From contig JADKJH010000001.1 in the NCBI GenBank assembly GCA_016722505.1, forward strand, positions 1,178,001 through 1,242,000: a stretch of DNA of 64,000 nucleotides, read 5' to 3'. A program made the translations under genes and the position numbers. The number at the start of each line of letters is the position of its first letter. The first letter of the stretch is position 1. Below are positions 1 through 8,378 of the stretch, piece after piece. The notes below the pieces were generated by a model. It was given only the letters and a program-made list of their open reading frames with translations, searched no databases and had not been told where the DNA came from. Source of the stretch: Holophagaceae bacterium. GTDB taxonomy: Bacteria > Acidobacteriota > Holophagae > Holophagales > Holophagaceae.

Positions 1-801
1 GGCCTGGACGCGGAATACAGTGTCATCGGCCGTGTCGCCCGGCGCATCTGGGCCACCGCCATGCGCGAGAAATACCACGCCAACGAGCGCAGCCAGAAAC
101 TGAAGTACCACATCCAGACTTCGGGCCGCTCGCTCCATGCCCAGGAGATCGATTTCAACGACATCCGCACCACGCTGCAGGCGCTCTACGCCATCTCGGA
201 CAACTGCAATTCGCTGCACACCAATGCCTACGACGAGGCCATCACCACGCCTACAGAAGCGAGCGTACGCCGCGCCATGGCCATCCAGCTCATCATCAAC
301 CGCGAGCTTGGCCTCACGAACAATGAGAATCCGCTTCAAGGCGCCTTCATCATCGATCAGCTTACGGACCTGGTGGAGGAAGCGGTACTCACGGAATTCC
401 GGCGTATCAGCGACCGAGGCGGCGTGCTGGGCGCCATGGAGACCATGTACCAGCGCGGCAAGATCCAGGAAGAATCCATGCACTACGAGCAGCTGAAACA
501 CAGTGGCGAACTGCCCATCATCGGCGTCAACACCTTCCTGAACCCCAATGCTGCGGAAATGGGTGCCATCGAACTCATCCGCTCGACCGATGAGGAGAAG
601 CAACAGCAAATCCACAATCTCGAGGCGTTCCAGGAGCGCAACCAGGCTAAAGCGTCCGAGGCGCTTGCGCGCTTGAAGCAAACCGCTATCGAAAATGGAA
701 ATCTCTTCGAGGAGCTCCTAGAGACTGTGAAGGTTTGCAGCCTTGGCCAGATCAGCAGCGCGCTCTACGAAGTCGGCGGGCAATACAGAAGGAACATGTA
801 A
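1..801 (+). CDS. icmF: IcmF-type fused acyl-CoA mutase, C-terminal part (5' end outside window)
   Basis: The reading frame is open from base 1 and encodes 266 residues ending in GGQYRRNM. The segment with NERSQKLKYHIQTSGRS, the NSLHTNAYDEAITTPTE stretch and the GAMETMYQR region match the C-terminal part of the adenosylcobalamin-binding TIM-barrel domain of the methylmalonyl-CoA mutase superfamily. The spelling is that of IcmF, the isobutyryl-CoA mutase fused to a B12 domain and a G-protein chaperone. IcmF interconverts isobutyryl- and n-butyryl-CoA. The N-terminal B12 and GTPase domains would lie left of the window, so the fusion itself is not seen. The stop overlaps the next ATG (TAATG), suggesting translational coupling. 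Confidence 0.85.
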   Translation, partial: GLDAEYSVIGRVARRIWATAMREKYHANERSQKLKYHIQTSGRSLHAQEIDFNDIRTTLQALYAISDNCNSLHTNAYDEAITTPTEASVRRAMAIQLIINRELGLTNNENPLQGAFIIDQLTDLVEEAVLTEFRRISDRGGVLGAMETMYQRGKIQEESMHYEQLKHSGELPIIGVNTFLNPNAAEMGAIELIRSTDEEKQQQIHNLEAFQERNQAKASEALARLKQTAIENGNLFEELLETVKVCSLGQISSALYEVGGQYRRNM

Positions 802-1238
802 TGTTGAAAACGCTTCCTTCCCTGCTCGGAACCACGCTCTCCGGCCGTGTCTTTCGCATTCCAGAGGATCTGCCTTATGGCCCCATTGCTCTGATTTTCG
901 GATTCGACCATGAGGCGCGGCATGATGTGCGGGTGTGGAAAAAATTCTTCACCGTCCAGGGCATTGATTTCCTGAGCGTACCCATCACACCCATTTTCAT
1001 CCCGGCCCAAGCACTGACCGACACAGCCGAAGCCATGAGGATCCATACTCCGCCCACATCATGGGAATCCATCGTGCAGGTCCACAAAGGCGGCAGGGAG
1101 CTGCTTGCTCATTTCGGCTGGCAACCAGACCACTTTGCCAAGGTAGTCCTCATGGCCGGGGGCGAAATCCGCGCATTCCACGGTTCCGGGGCATACGACG
1201 AAGAGGCCGCCGCGTCCTTTCTGGAGGCTAACGCCTAG
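801..1238 (+). CDS. Small conserved-looking protein, possible thioredoxin-like fold
   Basis: The ATG at 801 overlaps the stop of the mutase gene, so this start is preferred over an in-frame upstream codon at 735. The 145-residue product has no signal peptide or membrane helix. A hydrophobic strand (GPIALIFGFD), a later strand with prolines (FLSVPITPIF) and a second strand (KVVLMAGGEIRAF) are arranged as in thioredoxin-like or redoxin-like proteins, but there is no CxxC or peroxidatic cysteine. I do not recognise the family; coupling to icmF suggests an accessory role, which is inference. Confidence 0.65.
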   Translation: MLKTLPSLLGTTLSGRVFRIPEDLPYGPIALIFGFDHEARHDVRVWKKFFTVQGIDFLSVPITPIFIPAQALTDTAEAMRIHTPPTSWESIVQVHKGGRELLAHFGWQPDHFAKVVLMAGGEIRAFHGSGAYDEEAAASFLEANA

Positions 1239-1263
1239 GCTGGTGGTCGGAATCAGCCAGGCT

Positions 1264-3369
1264 TCAGCTCACTCCGCCGGGAGCCGTTGAAGTCGGAGGT
1301 GGTGTCGGCGCTTCTGGTGGTGCTGGCGGCAGTGGTGCAGGCGGAGGAGGCGGTGGTGGTGGTGGTGGTGGCGGCACTGCATGCTTTGGAGAAAGCGGCG
1401 CCGGAGGATTCGGCGGGCTTGGGGGTGGAGGTGGAATTGGCCGCATCGGCCGGGATGGTCGCAGTGGTCTCGGCGTTGCGCTTCGTGGGTCGGTCTCATT
1501 TTTCTGCAACCGTTCCAACCGGGCTTTCATGTGCTCGATCTCTGCTTTCAGGCTTTCGATTTCGGCCTTTCGAACCTCCCCAGCTTCTTTCCCACCGAAA
1601 TGCAGCACTCGTACCCGTGGCTTGCGCGGCACGCTGCCATCAGCCCGTGGAGTCCCATCCTCGTTGATCTCTGGCCCATCGGGTTCATCAGAGTCAACGA
1701 ACACTCCGATGCCCTCCCCTATCTTCTCTCTTTGGTGGCGCATTTGTTCTGCGTCGGCTCTGCTTTTCCTCACTATGATCCGCATTTCCTTCACGGCATC
1801 CCTCGCTTGGCGGGCCGCATCTTTGGCCATGCGCCTGGATTCGATGACAATCTTCCGTACTTCGTCACGCCTCATCCGCGCCGCATCGGTACCGGCGGAT
1901 TGTCCATGCAGCTCGGCCAACGAATCCAGTTCCTGAAGCGCATCTAACCCTGCGATGTCCATGACTTCTGAATCCCCATCGTGTTCGATGACGATTTTTT
2001 TTGCGTGGCGTTCTGGTGTGCGCGGTGTCTGAGTTTCAAGGCGCTTCAATTCCCTCAAGTGCTTCTTCAACCAGGCCTCGTCTTCGGCGGTCATGGGCGT
2101 GGCTTTGCCATCCACGGTCCATTCACGCACTTCGCCCTTGGCATCCTTGCGGGCTGTGAATTTCTTGAGTTTGCCGCCCTCGCGCACCTTCAATTCGATG
2201 GAGCCCCCGAGTCCAAGCTTCACTAATTCCTTGGCTTCTGGATCCAGAATCACGTCGCCTTTCATGGCGACATCTTGCGTCTCACCACCCGAGCGCACAA
2301 CCACTTTGGATACCTTGTGCTGTTTGGCCTCATCGGGCTTTGGCGCGGGAGACTGGGTGATCTTGAAGGTGGTCGCGCCCAGCAAGCTGAACGCCAAGAC
2401 CGCGATAAGCCCCGCCCGCGCTGTACTGGACGGCGGCAAGGGAGGCAGCAGGAGACGGTGGATACGATTCATGAGGGAACCTCCGTTGGATGCAAGAGCG
2501 AGTTTCGGGCTGGGCATGGAACCACGCAGTTCCTCCAGCCGGGCGAGGGAACGGGCATAGAACAAGGCGTCGCCGCAGCTTAAGACGGCCACGTCATCGC
2601 AGGCGTTTTCGCGCTCGGCACGGATCTCGGCAGACAGCCACCACACCGCCGGATGATAGAAGAACAAAATCTCCACCACCGACTGCAGCAGGTTCACTAA
2701 ATAGTCATGCCGCCGGATATGCGCCAATTCATGCGCCAGGACCGCATCCAGCGCTTCAGGTGATAGGCCTGAGATCGCGATAACGGGCACCAGGATGGCG
2801 GGCCGCAGCCACCCGATCACCAACGGTGCTTCCACCATAGTGGATTTGACGAGCCCCACCGCGCGATCCACATGAAGCCGGTGGATGAGCGAATTCAGCT
2901 GCATCTGGAATTCGGCGCCCGCAGGTTCCACGTGGGTGTACCGCAACCGCTGAAGCCAGAGCCAGGCGCCCGCCAAGCGCAGCGTGAGCAGCGCCACACC
3001 AAGACTCCATAGGCCCAAGGCCCAGGGCAAGAGCGGTGCGAAGGCGTATTGGGCGCGGAGCCACCAAGACCTTTCATTCAGGACCGCATGCAAATTCTGC
3101 GGGTCCAGGGCCGCGGCCACCGAGGTGGAAGGTGCAGGGAACAAAGGACGCAAGGCTACGAATGTAGTCACGGCAGCAGCCAGCATCAGCCCCAGGCAGA
3201 GGCAGGCCCATAAATACCGGGCGTTGGCGCTGCGCCGTCGGAGCAGGCGAAGGCCCGCCCATGCCACAAGGCCCAGCACCGCACCTTCCCAAAGAAAGTT
3301 GAGAAGGGTCCATGCCAGGGCCTGGGACCAAAGGCCCTGATACAGGCCATTCTGGAAAAGCCCACTCAT
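1264..3369 (-). CDS. BlaR1/MecR1-type M56 membrane metalloprotease
   Basis: This 701-residue protein starts with several hydrophobic helices (about residues 15-40, 52-75, 110-140) followed by a zinc-protease motif HELAH at 213-217 with ENACDDVA downstream, as in M56 peptidases that cleave BlaI-type repressors. Another helix follows near residue 320. The C-terminal half is not a penicillin-binding sensor domain; it is charged, coiled-coil-like (about 480-630) and ends in a roughly 60-residue proline-rich tail. Its ATG overlaps the stop of the repressor gene (ATGA), so the two are an operon. The likely role is stress-triggered proteolysis of the repressor; the signal cannot be read from the sequence. 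Confidence 0.85.
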   Translation of the reverse strand: MSGLFQNGLYQGLWSQALAWTLLNFLWEGAVLGLVAWAGLRLLRRRSANARYLWACLCLGLMLAAAVTTFVALRPLFPAPSTSVAAALDPQNLHAVLNERSWWLRAQYAFAPLLPWALGLWSLGVALLTLRLAGAWLWLQRLRYTHVEPAGAEFQMQLNSLIHRLHVDRAVGLVKSTMVEAPLVIGWLRPAILVPVIAISGLSPEALDAVLAHELAHIRRHDYLVNLLQSVVEILFFYHPAVWWLSAEIRAERENACDDVAVLSCGDALFYARSLARLEELRGSMPSPKLALASNGGSLMNRIHRLLLPPLPPSSTARAGLIAVLAFSLLGATTFKITQSPAPKPDEAKQHKVSKVVVRSGGETQDVAMKGDVILDPEAKELVKLGLGGSIELKVREGGKLKKFTARKDAKGEVREWTVDGKATPMTAEDEAWLKKHLRELKRLETQTPRTPERHAKKIVIEHDGDSEVMDIAGLDALQELDSLAELHGQSAGTDAARMRRDEVRKIVIESRRMAKDAARQARDAVKEMRIIVRKSRADAEQMRHQREKIGEGIGVFVDSDEPDGPEINEDGTPRADGSVPRKPRVRVLHFGGKEAGEVRKAEIESLKAEIEHMKARLERLQKNETDPRSATPRPLRPSRPMRPIPPPPPSPPNPPAPLSPKHAVPPPPPPPPPPPPAPLPPAPPEAPTPPPTSTAPGGVS
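1341..1374. repeat. GGT/GGC trinucleotide microsatellite
   Basis: A run of GGN triplets with a core of uninterrupted GGT units at 1352-1371. On the coding (minus) strand it encodes consecutive prolines in the C-terminal tail of the M56 protease. In-frame length variation would be tolerated. Confidence 0.8.
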
Positions 3370-3749
3370 TTCCCACCTCCGGCTGCATCCAGTAGGCGAC
3401 GGATTTCTGCGAGTTCTTTGCGGCTGGCCCGCTTGTTGGATAGAGCCGACATCACCAGCCTCATGGCCGATCCACCGAAGGCGCGATCCGCGAGATCCTT
3501 CACCAAATGCGATTGTGTGTCCGCTTCCGAAAAGCGCTCCGTGTACACATGGGTGCGCTCGGTTTCATTCCGGGTCACCAACCCCTTGTCGGTCATGATC
3601 TGCAGCATCTTCAGCACGGTGGTATAGCCCAGGTCCCTCTCTGCGCTTAGCACATCGAAGATCTGCCGGACCGTGGACGGCCCCAGCTGCCAGAGCACCG
3701 TGAGAATGGCAAGTTCACCGTCCGTGGGTTTGGTGGTTTGATCAGCCAT
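3366..3749 (-). CDS. BlaI/MecI/CopY-family transcriptional repressor
   Basis: The product, 127 residues from the ATG at 3749, begins MADQTTKPTDGELAILTVLW and contains the winged-helix pattern of BlaI repressors (GPSTVRQIFDVL, then GYTTVLKMLQIMTDKGLV). An in-frame upstream codon at 3833 would add 28 residues not typical of the family and would run through the operator-like dyads; the ATG at 3749 is preceded by GGAG, so it is chosen. The next gene encodes the M56 protease that would inactivate it. The operator candidates upstream suggest autorepression. Confidence 0.88.
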   Translation of the reverse strand: MADQTTKPTDGELAILTVLWQLGPSTVRQIFDVLSAERDLGYTTVLKMLQIMTDKGLVTRNETERTHVYTERFSEADTQSHLVKDLADRAFGGSAMRLVMSALSNKRASRKELAEIRRLLDAAGGGK

Positions 3750-3766
3750 GGGAGCTCCGGAACTAT

Positions 3767-3818
3767 CTACGAAACCATTAATACGAGGTTTATCGTAGAT
3801 ATCCACGAAATTATTCGT
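3767..3818. promoter_or_regulatory. Cluster of dyads, candidate BlaI-type operator
   Basis: Directly upstream of the repressor start are CTACGA (3767-3772) matched by TCGTAG (3793-3798), a tighter dyad TACGA-N6-TCGTA (3782-3797), and ACGAA-N4-TTCGT (3805-3818). All share the half-site TACGAA/ACGA. BlaI-family repressors bind short dyads of this size, so these are good candidates for autoregulation. Seen: the repeats. Inferred: binding. Confidence 0.55.
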
Positions 3819-3840
3819 AGTAATATGCAACACGGGTCTG

Positions 3841-4321
3841 TTGTTGGGACCAGATTGAATTCTAAGATTGAAGTTTGAACTGCATCTCTAGTGCTAAGTA
3901 GGTTTGGAAACCAATTTGGAACTGGCGGTCCTCAATTCGCCCGTTCGTTGCACCGGTTATTACGCCTACAGTTCAAAAATTCTCATCTTAGGACTGCGCA
4001 ATACCTGAGGGGCCAGATGGGTCGCTGCTGCAGCTGGGACATTCTTATCACTCTCTCTACGCGTGATCAGGAAGTGCGCCAGTCATCAAGGCCAAGGGAT
4101 AGCTTGCTCGACAAAGCGGGTAATCGTACGTAATCGAGAAGGCTGCGGCTTCAACCGTTCTGTTGTGCCATCACATTCGACAGCCAAGTCTGGTAGCTAT
4201 CCCAATTCTCAAAGACCCGACACAACCTCTGATCCGCCTGCGAGGCGACGATCCGCTCCCATTGCTTCCCTCAGTCCCCACTCGAGGACAGAGGGAAGCA
4301 ACCCACCTGCCGGGGCTAAGG
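3841..4321. other. Intergenic stretch without recognisable gene
   Basis: About 480 bp between the repressor promoter region and the end of the AraC-type gene. Short open frames here have no family resemblance and no convincing ribosome binding site. I see no tRNA, terminator hairpin with a T-run, or repeat. Confidence 0.6.
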
Positions 4322-5191
4322 TTACGGGGCGAGGTTTCCATGCCCCTTCGAATGGCCGGGGATCGAGGTATCACGGTGGGTCTTGAGCCATTCCCTGGGA
4401 GAGGCCCCGGTGAGTTCACGGAAAGCACGAGAAAGCGCAGTTGAACTTCCGTAACCTACCTCGAAGGCTGCGACTTTTAATGGGATTCCACGCGCCAGGA
4501 GCTCCTGGGTAATGGAGACCCGGAAACGCGCAAGGTGCTCTCCTGGGGTGGCGCCAACGATCTCCTTGAACAGCTTGGAAAAGCCACTGCGTGAAAGATG
4601 GGCCGAGGCGGCCATGTCGTCCAAAGTCCAATCCCGGGCAGGTTCCGCGTGCATGGCAGTGATCGCGTTTTGAAGTTGAGGATGCACCAGGCCGGCGATC
4701 AACCCTGGTTCCGCCTGATGTTGTGCCAGGGCATGCCGAAGGAAATGGATGAACACGACTTCAGAGAGACGGTCAACGATGGCCTGGCGGCCTTCTGATG
4801 TTCCGAATGCCTCATGGAAAAGAAGGCCGACGAGAGGTTCAACTTCCTCCACGCCCAACCGCATGACATCCGGCAACGCTCCAGCCAGCTGGTGGCCGAC
4901 CCCGCTGCCGAACGTGATGCTGGTGCAGACCACATCCAGGCCTTCACGTTCATCAGGAACAAGGTAATGGGGCAGGCCGCGTGGGTAAAAGAGCAGGCAA
5001 GGTCCTAGGATTTGCAGCGAAGGCCGCCCCCCCTGGTAGCGGACTTCACCCTTCCCGCGCCGCACGAGGTGGAGATCTCCTTGTCCTTTTGGCTGGTCGA
5101 AGCCAGCCACTGTGCAGAGGTTTCCGGAGAAAAAGGTTCGCGCCTGGATGCGGAGGTGCTCAAACAAAGGCTGGAGGACATCGCCGGGCAT
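4322..5191 (-). CDS. AraC-family transcriptional regulator
   Basis: A 289-residue protein with an N-terminal cupin-like ligand-binding region (about 15-150, including GPCLLFYPRGLPHYLV) and a C-terminal AraC DNA-binding domain (about 180-280). The first helix-turn-helix is visible as WTLDDMAASAHLSRSGFSKLF and the second as VAFEVGYGSSTALSRAFRE, followed by the usual G-SPREW ending. It is divergent from the metallo-beta-lactamase-fold gene, the normal place for its target. The ligand is unknown. Confidence 0.9.
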   Translation of the reverse strand: MPGDVLQPLFEHLRIQARTFFSGNLCTVAGFDQPKGQGDLHLVRRGKGEVRYQGGRPSLQILGPCLLFYPRGLPHYLVPDEREGLDVVCTSITFGSGVGHQLAGALPDVMRLGVEEVEPLVGLLFHEAFGTSEGRQAIVDRLSEVVFIHFLRHALAQHQAEPGLIAGLVHPQLQNAITAMHAEPARDWTLDDMAASAHLSRSGFSKLFKEIVGATPGEHLARFRVSITQELLARGIPLKVAAFEVGYGSSTALSRAFRELTGASPREWLKTHRDTSIPGHSKGHGNLAP

Positions 5192-5211
5192 GCTGGACTC
5201 CGCGTCTGATT

Positions 5212-5277
5212 ATTCGGACTCTCAGTCACCATCGAGACGATTCAGGGTGACACATTCGGATCGTGCGCTGAGCACGA
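5212..5277. promoter_or_regulatory. Direct and inverted repeats in the divergent araC-type/hydrolase intergenic region
   Basis: ATTCGGA occurs at 5212-5218 and 5254-5260, 42 bp apart (about four helical turns), a spacing compatible with AraC-type direct-repeat binding. Between them lies GTCACC-N15-GGTGAC (5225-5251), and just after is TCGTGC-N5-GCACGA (5261-5277). These are plausible regulator sites; no protein can be assigned from sequence alone. Confidence 0.35.
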
Positions 5278-5468
5278 TTTCGAAGGAGCCCGCGATGGCC
5301 CATGGCCACTCCCCCCCACAACCTGGACAGAGCCTTGGAAAAGGGCACCCCCCACAGACACCACGTGTGGACCCCGCAGACGCCTTTGGGGTCCATCAAA
5401 ACCGCAACCTTGTCTACGGCGCGACGGTCTGCCTGGCTTTGCAATCCGTCCCCCATCAGAGGTCATAA

Positions 5469-6458
5469 ATGGCGAGTAGTCACTTCATCTCAAGCATCAA
5501 ACGCCTTCTGCATTCATCCCAGGCGATCGCTCTCCTGGCTGGCGGCGGGCTGGCCGTTTCTGCGGTGCCTCAACAGAAAATACAGGTGCCAGGCTATTAC
5601 CGCATGATGGTGGGCCAATTCGAGGTCACGGCCCTGTACGATGGCGCCATCGGCGTGGATACAAAACTTTTGAAGAACACGAGCGAAGAAGAGGTGAGTC
5701 GGCTGCTCAGCCACTTGTTCGTCAAGGGCCCTGTGGTCCAGACCGCGGTCAATGCCTACCTGATCAACACGGGCAACAAGCTTGTGCTTATTGATGCAGG
5801 TGTGGGCGCTAGCCAGATCTTCGGACCGACGCTCGGGCGCATTGGCACAAACCTCATGGCCGGTGGATACCGCCCGGACCAGATCGATGCGGTGTTCCTC
5901 ACCCATCTGCACCCCGACCACGTGACCGGATTGCTGACGGCAGACGGCAAGGCTGTCTTTCCCCACGCGGAGATCTGGTCCTCGCAAGATGACAATGATT
6001 TCTGGCTAAACGAAGAGGTCGCCTCCAAGGCGCCCGCCGGTTTTCAACCCTTCTTCAAAATGGCGCGCGAGGCTGCTGCGCCTTATCAGGCAACTGGCCG
6101 GTGGAAGACCTTCAGCCATGACGAGGAGATCCTTCCAGGGATCACCAGTGTCTCCGCCTACGGCCATACCCCTGGGCACAGTGCCTATTTACTGTCGAGC
6201 GGCGATCAGCGATTGCTGATCTGGGGCGACATCGTCCACAACCATGCCGTCCAGTTCGCCCGTCCCGAGGTCGCCATCGAGTTCGACTCGAACAAGGATC
6301 AGGCGGTGGCCGCACGGAAAAAGCTCTTCGCCAAGGCGGCCAAGGAGAGGCTCCTAGTCGGCGGCATGCACCTGCCGTTTCCAGGACTTGGCCACGTCCG
6401 AGCCGATGGAAACCACTACGCTTGGGTGCCCGTAGAGTTCGCACCAGCCGTCAAGTAG
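5469..6458 (+). CDS. Exported metallo-beta-lactamase-fold hydrolase
   Basis: The 329-residue product has a basic N-terminus and a hydrophobic stretch (about 18-33, SQAIALLAGGGLAVSAV) resembling a signal peptide, then a metallo-beta-lactamase fold: the HLHPDH metal motif near residue 145, GHTPGHS near 238 with its metal-binding His, and WGDIVH with its bridging Asp. This is the layout of the quorum-quenching lactonase and related hydrolases. The substrate is not determinable. The start follows AGAGGT. It is divergent from the AraC regulator and followed by an AhpD-like gene, so the two plus-strand genes may be co-regulated. Confidence 0.85.
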   Translation: MASSHFISSIKRLLHSSQAIALLAGGGLAVSAVPQQKIQVPGYYRMMVGQFEVTALYDGAIGVDTKLLKNTSEEEVSRLLSHLFVKGPVVQTAVNAYLINTGNKLVLIDAGVGASQIFGPTLGRIGTNLMAGGYRPDQIDAVFLTHLHPDHVTGLLTADGKAVFPHAEIWSSQDDNDFWLNEEVASKAPAGFQPFFKMAREAAAPYQATGRWKTFSHDEEILPGITSVSAYGHTPGHSAYLLSSGDQRLLIWGDIVHNHAVQFARPEVAIEFDSNKDQAVAARKKLFAKAAKERLLVGGMHLPFPGLGHVRADGNHYAWVPVEFAPAVK

Positions 6459-6541
6459 GTCCCGATCGATCCAGTTTTTTATCTGCCTGGATATTTCCAT
6501 ACAAAGTCCAACCTCAACCCCAATTTGCGAAGGAGTCCCTC

Positions 6542-7111
6542 ATGTTGTCCGAATATAAGCTGGCCTTGGCGCCGAAAACCATCGAGAACGCCGATCCCAA
6601 GGCCCGTCCCTTCCTGGAGAAGGCACAGGTGCAGATGGGCTTCATCCCGAACATGTACCTGGGCATGGCCAATTCACCGGGCCTGCTCGAAACCTACTTG
6701 CACGGCTATGCGCTATTCCGGCAAGGTTCAGGGTTTACCGCTGTCGAACAGGAGGTCGTATTCCTGGTCATCAGCCGCCAGAATGCCTGTGAATACTGCA
6801 TGGCCGCCCATAGCCTCGTGGCGGATGCGATGTCCAAGGTTCCCATGGAAGTCACGAACGCCATCCGTGATGACCGGGCTATCCCTGACACCAAGCTCGC
6901 GGCCTTGGCCGCATTTGTCCGCGTGATGGTCGTGAAGCGTGGACTGCCGCAACGTGCGGATGTTGAGGCATTCCTAGGTGCCGGTTTCACGGAACGCCAG
7001 ATCCTTGAAATTGTCCTTGCCGTGGCGGTTAAGACAATCAGCAACTATTCGAACCACCTCTTCCATACCCCCGTGGATGCGGCATTCGTTTCGCGTGTCT
7101 GGAAGGACTGA
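6542..7111 (+). CDS. AhpD-like/carboxymuconolactone decarboxylase-family protein
   Basis: The ATG at 6542 is preceded by AAGGAG; the longer in-frame extension from 6422 overlaps the upstream gene and is rejected. The 189-residue product has the redox motif CEYCMAAH (CxxCxxxH) in a helical AhpD-like fold, as in alkylhydroperoxidase-like proteins. Known relatives reduce peroxides or have uncharacterised redox roles. Pairing with the exported hydrolase may indicate a shared detoxification response; this is inference. A strong hairpin follows the gene. Confidence 0.85.
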   Translation: MLSEYKLALAPKTIENADPKARPFLEKAQVQMGFIPNMYLGMANSPGLLETYLHGYALFRQGSGFTAVEQEVVFLVISRQNACEYCMAAHSLVADAMSKVPMEVTNAIRDDRAIPDTKLAALAAFVRVMVVKRGLPQRADVEAFLGAGFTERQILEIVLAVAVKTISNYSNHLFHTPVDAAFVSRVWKD

Positions 7112-7152
7112 TCGGGCTGCTGCGGATTCAACCGTAATGCTACGAACCGATG

Positions 7153-7185
7153 GAAAAGGAACTGGGTGAACACCAGTTCCTTTTC
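7153..7185. terminator. Bidirectional intrinsic terminator
   Basis: A perfect 13-bp stem, GAAAAGGAACTGG (7153-7165) with CCAGTTCCTTTTC (7173-7185), around a 7-nt loop. The stem has A-rich and T-rich ends, so it can serve the AhpD-like gene on the plus strand and the LysR gene on the minus strand, which converge here. Confidence 0.75.
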
Positions 7186-7292
7186 TGCATTGGGCGAGGA
7201 ATTCCTACACGAATGGTGCGCTAGGACTTGATCAGGCCCTACGGCCACTCCGAGATTATCCATCCTCCGGCCGATTCAACGGCCTTCGCGCT

Positions 7293-8189
7293 CTAGGCGA
7301 ACCGAACCACCACCCGCTTCAGAAGGTCCACGATCAGGGCCACCCGGGGCAAGCGGAGCCTTCCTTTCGGGCTGATGGCCCAAACGGGAACTGGAGCGAA
7401 TTCCCAGGAAGGAAGCACCCGCTCCAGCCTTCCGGCGGCTTCTGCGCGGCGGACCTCTTCCGCAGGCCGCAGCCCGATGCCTAGACCCGCATACAGCACT
7501 TCGGATTGGAGCTGGGAATCGCTGCACTCGAAACTTCCACCGATGGCCGCTTTGAAACGGACGCCTCGGCGATTGACCAGCGGCCACGTTTTCTCGGGCT
7601 CGTCCCCCAGCTTGCGGATGCATTGGTGGAGAGCGAGGTCACTGGGGGTTCTTGGCCGTCCATGTGTGTCCAAATAGGACGGGGCCGCGGCCAGGACCAC
7701 GGAAACGGTGCCAAGCCGGGTCGCGACCAGGGAGCTATCCGGCAAGGAGCCCACCTGCATGGCCAGATCGAAACCACCGGCCAGAAGGTCAGCCTTTTCG
7801 TCGATCACCACCAGTTGAAGCTTCAGCTTTGGCGCCACCTGCATCAACTGCGTGATTTCCGTGCCGATTCCAAGGCCAACCATCGTTGAACGCAGCGCGA
7901 GCCGGACACGTCCCTCCATGGCGCGGGTCGAGGCCACCGACAATTCAGATCGCTCCGCTGCCTCCAGAAGCGCCTCCACGGAGGCATAGAATCGCTCCCC
8001 CTCCTCCGTGAGCCTGAAACTGCGCGTGGTGCGGTGCGCGAGCCGCACGCCAAGATCCTGTTCCAGTGATGCGAGGCGTTGGCTGATCCGGTTCTTGTTG
8101 CTATTCAACACTCGCGCGGCGGCGCTGATGCCACCAGAAACCACCACCTGGCGAAAGAGCCTCACATCCTCGAGGGAGTCCAGAGTCAT
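7293..8189 (-). CDS. LysR-family transcriptional regulator
   Basis: A 298-residue protein with an N-terminal LysR helix-turn-helix (about 1-60; GGISAAARVLNSNKNRISQRLASLEQ with a following RLAHRTTRS wing) and a C-terminal substrate-binding domain (about 90-295) with the usual FDLAMQVGSLPDSSLVATRLG region. This resembles the CrgA/AaeR-like subgroup. It is divergent from the SRPBCC gene and has a T-N11-A site in front. The inducer is unknown. Confidence 0.92.
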   Translation of the reverse strand: MTLDSLEDVRLFRQVVVSGGISAAARVLNSNKNRISQRLASLEQDLGVRLAHRTTRSFRLTEEGERFYASVEALLEAAERSELSVASTRAMEGRVRLALRSTMVGLGIGTEITQLMQVAPKLKLQLVVIDEKADLLAGGFDLAMQVGSLPDSSLVATRLGTVSVVLAAAPSYLDTHGRPRTPSDLALHQCIRKLGDEPEKTWPLVNRRGVRFKAAIGGSFECSDSQLQSEVLYAGLGIGLRPAEEVRRAEAAGRLERVLPSWEFAPVPVWAISPKGRLRLPRVALIVDLLKRVVVRFA

Positions 8190-8210
8190 GCGTCATTGTC
8201 CTATATTTCA

Positions 8211-8223
8211 TTACAGATTGTAA
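8211..8223. promoter_or_regulatory. LysR-type T-N11-A box
   Basis: TTACA-GAT-TGTAA is a perfect dyad with the T-N11-A form of LysR binding sites. It lies 22 bp upstream of the LysR start and in front of the divergent SRPBCC gene. Confidence 0.5.
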
Positions 8224-8378
8224 CTATTTGACCCACTTCTCTGTACTAATCTTTGGCTCCATATTCGTTGGACCAGGGCGCAAGAAGCAACGGCTTCATG
8301 CGGTCCCAGACCCTGCTGAGCGCCATCATCCGGCTTACTCAGGCTCATTTCCCCTCTTCCTCACTTAGCGGAGATCCT

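Noticed and set aside
1287..2583. Several long plus-strand open frames opposite the M56 protease gene
   Set aside because: They are antisense shadows of the GC-rich gene; the minus-strand frame carries HELAH and membrane spans, while these have low-complexity or Arg/Ser/Pro-rich translations.
3841..4321. Short ORFs in the gap between the repressor and AraC genes
   Set aside because: No ribosome site, atypical composition and no family resemblance.
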